Under the pieces are notes generated by a model. It did not search any database, was not told the DNA's origin, and worked only from the letters and a program-made list of their open reading frames with translations. Source: Lojkania enalia (taxonomy: Eukaryota; Ascomycota; Dothideomycetes; Pleosporales). From it: 21,649 bases of DNA. Positions 18,394 through 21,649 of the stretch are shown here, in pieces. Position 1 is the stretch's first letter; every line of letters begins with the position of its first letter. The stretch is from assembly GCA_010094045.1 (NCBI GenBank), contig ML986943.1, forward strand, positions 1-21,649, written 5' to 3'. The translations under genes and the position numbers were made by a program.

Positions 18394-19079
18394 GGTCAAC
18401 ATCACGAGCATCGTACAATACAATCTAGGGTACAAGTACGATCGCTGCACATCCTTATTTGCTTCGTGACGCTTACAGTATTAGGCGCTCGACTACACAC
18501 CATTCCGTATGAGCACTTTAAGAGCAAGATCCCTAGAAAAGGGAAGCGACGTAGTGGGGTCAGCTTGGCGTGCATTTTCGATATCACCCACCAGCGTCCA
18601 TGGGAACAACATCCCGTGCCACATTTAGCGCATAACCTTTGTAACTCTACAACCCCATCGCACCTATCGGCATGGTAAACACGTACCGCATCAAAACCGC
18701 GAATCTACGGCATCACGCCAGCGCAAATCCATCTTATACCGCTGACACATCACAGAATCGACGGCGGGCGCATTTTGTTTAAACGCCATACTTTTCTTAT
18801 CTTCACATTCCTTCCGCTCCGAGTAATTCACCGGTAAACCTTCCCAGGTCTTTTTTTGTAGTCTATCATCCATTTCACGAATTTTCCATTCAACTTTCCC
18901 AAATGCAACTTCTCTCCATCAATTATCTACATCTACACCATACTTAACAAACAAGTGTTTGCCATTGGACTAAGTTTCGATAATAGGTAGACGAAGCGGG
19001 GCGCAAGGGCAGATATGTAGAAAGGAGGGGTTGAGTTGAGTGGAGGATTCTAGTGGCGAAAAGCGCAAACAGTGGTGGG
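18394..19079. other. 3' flank; one small minus-strand frame
   Basis: The only candidate is a 60-codon minus-strand frame from an ATG at 18873 to 18691 (MDDRLQKKTWEGLPVNYSER, then AFKQNAPAVDSVMCQRY). The frame extends upstream of the ATG with reasonable residues (VAFGKVEWKIRE). It could be a small gene or a single exon; I recognise no family. Otherwise nothing is seen. Confidence 0.3.
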
Positions 19080-19177
19080 TTTTTTTTTTTTTTTTTTTTT
19101 TTTATTTAAATTTTTAATTTTTCATTTTTAATTTTTCACTTTTAATTTTTCATTTTTTATTTTTATTTTTATTTTTA
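19080..19177. repeat. T24 tract followed by T-rich tandem repeats
   Basis: A run of 24 T (19080-19103) passes into three copies of a 14-bp unit based on aatttttcattttt (starts 19116, 19130, 19144) and then a 6-bp atttttt-like repeat. It is a composite microsatellite. On the minus strand it would read as an A-rich tail, but no retroposon body was recognised next to it. Confidence 0.85.
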
Positions 19178-19684
19178 GCGATTGCAATGAATATATTTAG
19201 CTACGCTGCGCTGAGCGGAGCTGTAAAGGGAGTCGTAGAAGTGGTTTTTGGTCTCAAGTGGAGTAAATAATATATTATTATTAGACCATGATTTGAAAAT
19301 ACTGTCATTGGTTGCTTTGTAATCGAGGGTATATATTGGGTTTCGTTGATTTTTGTGATTGATACTGTGTGCATCTCCTATTCGAGGCTCTTAAGGCTGA
19401 TGGAACGAACCTAGTTATGAAGGCTGTGTCAGCATATAAGTGTTGACCTTCTCGGGAACGGAATCTTAATCCCGCTCTCCTCATGGTGATCTATGCAGGA
19501 CGTCCAGGTTCCCCTTAGATGCTTGATCTTGCCCATAGCAGATCGGGGAGCACTCCAGAATCAGAAAGTTACGAAGCTATACCAAATTACTACTAAAGCA
19601 ATCTCACATATTCAGAATCTATAACTCATCACGATGCATCCGGTCATACAGGCTTAATACGCATTATCGGGATTTTGCTCCGCC
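19178..19684. other. Spacer between T-rich and A-rich tracts
   Basis: About 500 bp with no open frame of note, bounded by the T-rich tract on the left and an A20 tract on the right. No internal repeat, RNA-polymerase-III box pair or coding motif was recognised. Confidence 0.4.
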
Positions 19685-19730
19685 AAAAAAAAAAAAAAAA
19701 AAAATTAAAAAAAAAAAAGGAAAACAAAAA
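19685..19730. repeat. A-rich tract (A20, A12 and further A runs)
   Basis: A20 at 19685-19704, TT, then A12 to 19718 and further A runs interrupted by GG and C. It is low-complexity sequence in an otherwise balanced region. Confidence 0.85.
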
Positions 19731-19749
19731 AAATACAAGTCACACATCA

Positions 19750-20970
19750 TGAGGCAGACTACTCAACTTGTAGCAAATTTGCACATTTGGATTGGGGGAG
19801 GAACACGAGACGGACATCACACTCGGCAGTAGTTTTTACTGAAGTCGAGTGCCATTACTGTGCTCGAGCGGATACATCCAGAAGATAAGGGAATAGGCGC
19901 CTGGGAATGTGCAGAGTATTCCAGCCAGTATCGGCAGGTAATTTGAGTGGATGTTCTTGCGGCGCTGGGCTGGTCGCGTATGGGTAGCACGAGAAGTGCC
20001 CTATACTGCAACATTGCCATTACCGTATGATACTATAGAAGAAAACTCCACTTGGATCAGTCCCTAAAGATAATAGCTGCTGCTCTAAGACCCATTGAGG
20101 TAACCTGACTCGATTCACTGTGGGAGGTTTCAAAACAGCAACTCCAGCATACCTCAAGACCGAGCTTTTTGCTCCAGATTAGCGACCTATTCCCAACAAG
20201 CGACGCAATTGATTAAACCTGCCACTAGAATGAAATATATCTCAGAATTTCGAACTCCCATTTTGTAGCCAGAGAGGAGATGCGTATGTTTCAGCATCTC
20301 TACTGTTTCATATCGTCTTCCGAAGACCTTCTAGACCTTGGGTCTTGAATTTCCCGACAAGAGAGAGAGCGCCGAGATCAAGATCCTGTTGCGATCAATA
20401 AACTTCATGTAGATGAGGTCCAAATGTTGTTCCAAGACTGAAAGATGCACGCAGATCCCTAGTTCTCTATCAATGCGCGACCTAGAGGCATAATGCATAT
20501 TCATGAACAGTATGTGGGCCAAGTAAAATGCGGTGACACGTTCGCTTCTAGCATAAGTGGGGAATTAGTCAGGCTAGCCGATAGCTGCAGCAAATAGTCG
20601 TTGATATCTTTGTCTAGGTGGTATGGACTTCGAAAGTGATCCATCCCATGGCTTAGAAACACCTAGTCGCTGGTTGCAACTGATATACTGATCGAGAAAT
20701 TGAGTGAAGTATTCAGGGGAGTGTTAAGTCTTACACTAGTCCTTAAAGCATATCAAGACCCTAGATTAGATAGACGTCCACAATCAGTAGCTCTTCAACA
20801 TATTGTGTCCCTTGTGCAGAATCCATCGCTGCTTCGGATTCGCGACGAAGGGCCAACCCGTGCTGTTGAACCCAAAGATTTCCGAGATGGACATGACGTA
20901 AATTACTCCGCCTATCAAATGAATAGCTGGAAACCCCTGCAACCAAAGCAGATGCAATGATCTTGGTCTT
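19750..20970 (-). pseudogene. Possible membrane-protein gene relic
   Basis: Two minus-strand open pieces look like membrane segments. One near 20960-20782 contains HLIGGVIYVMSISEIFGF followed by GWPFVANPKQRWILHKGH. One near 19960-19833 contains NYLPILAGILCTFPGAY and SLIFWMYPLEHSNG. Between them are further short open pieces, such as LPQWVLEQQLLSLGTDPSG near 20100-20045, separated by stops and frame changes. I could not join them with credible introns or name a transporter family. This may be a decayed gene or chance hydrophobic frames. Confidence 0.2.
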
Positions 20971-21649
20971 TGGATCTGGGAAGTGTAGGCTTCTAAGAGG
21001 GTGCTTGAACTTAGTTCATCACGCTAACTTGTAAGGTACTAGGATAGATGGGGACAAAAACTTTATTGATTGCTATCTGTTGGGGATTAAGGAGCTATAT
21101 ACTGTCTGGTCTCCTGTTACGCTATATCGAGGCTAGTCCTCGATTAGTATCCTGCTACACAGAACGTTAAATATCTACTATTATAACCGCGGATACGTTT
21201 GAATATCATCTAATATGCCGGCTCCAGATTGGTTTACTACGTTTCTATTCTACGCTTCATACCACTTATAAAGGGATTAAATTACTAAGAGATCCAGAAA
21301 GCAAGGAAATCCTGGTGGAAGCTATATGGTCACTGGAGAAGGCTAGAAGCCGCATCGTGCCGGTATATTATGCTATGCCAGAAATATAATGCTATAATAA
21401 TAATACAATAGTTGGCCTTATTAGGGAATGTGCATACTTCAATTGGTTTTCCAGATCTCTTTTATAAGAACTTGACTAACTATACAGGTAAAACAGGAAT
21501 TTTATACAGTAGGGAATATTTCAGATATACACCGATCCACCGTCTTTAAGAAGATATGTTACGGCTAAGCTATTCACAGTTAGCCCCTTGGCAGGTCCAG
21601 GGATATATATGTAGCATGTCTCGCATTTCTAGTCAATAGACGCAGTTTT
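20971..21649. other. Right end of window, no gene seen
   Basis: The composition is somewhat A+T richer than the preceding 10 kb, especially 21150-21420, and open frames are short. A tgttgggg...tacaata interval (about 21078-21410) has the look of an LTR but lacks matching target-site duplications. Mild RIP or an old transposon relic is possible. Confidence 0.35.

Noticed and set aside
5400..21649. tRNA genes
   Set aside because: Words resembling the B box (ttcgaac near 16830) have no partner A box or cloverleaf around them.

Overview
The window looks like a piece of accessory chromosome from a filamentous ascomycete (Pezizomycotina). The evidence is: short GT-AG introns of about 40-80 nt in the genes; a fungal STAND/NLR-type gene and a DUF6590-type gene; and a 5 kb block of transposon DNA rewritten to A+T by what looks like repeat-induced point mutation (RIP), with TpA-rich sequence and stop codons wherever a CAA, CAG or TGG codon is expected. 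Species cannot be named from the sequence.

Layout. Bases 1-5350 are RIP-degraded mobile DNA: an unclassified AT-rich end, a 32-bp tandem array (about 357-520), a minus-strand Ty3/gypsy remnant (about 530-3250, with recognisable reverse transcriptase, protease and gag zinc-knuckle traces), and a plus-strand Fot1/Pogo-type DDE transposase remnant (about 3650-5270). The last 200-300 bp of the transposase have almost escaped RIP and still encode a C-terminal zinc knuckle. Bases 5350-9260 are ordinary-composition DNA without an intact gene; they hold a G-quadruplex-type G tract and decayed minus-strand coding fragments. Bases 9270-12293 (minus) are a four-exon STAND/NLR gene: an N-terminal SesA/HeLo-like helical domain, NB-ARC with complete Walker A and B, and about seven 42-residue TPRs. 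Bases 12504-12891 (minus) hold a possible small unrecognised gene. Bases 13231-14672 (minus) are a four-exon DUF6590 protein gene. Bases 15285-15827 (plus) are a possible proline/acidic-tailed protein of unknown function. Bases 17595-18393 (plus) are a four-exon gene for a Pro/Tyr/Gln-rich disordered protein with an acidic tail. Bases 18400-21649 show no confident gene, only long T and A tracts, short open fragments and a weak LTR-like patch.

How the parts relate. The most informative observation is that the DUF6590 gene and the gene at 17595, about 3 kb apart and on opposite strands, share the same 5' module. Both begin with a short head containing EWIW-x-E-x3-DYY, both have intron 1 in phase 1 and intron 2 in phase 2 at matching positions, both second introns are 55 nt, and both resume with the same residues (ARST) before a Pro/Tyr-rich linker. 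After that they diverge completely. They look like one ancestral head joined to different tails. Their proximity to an NLR gene suggests a possible nonself-recognition or effector neighbourhood. That functional link is inference only; nothing in the sequence proves it.
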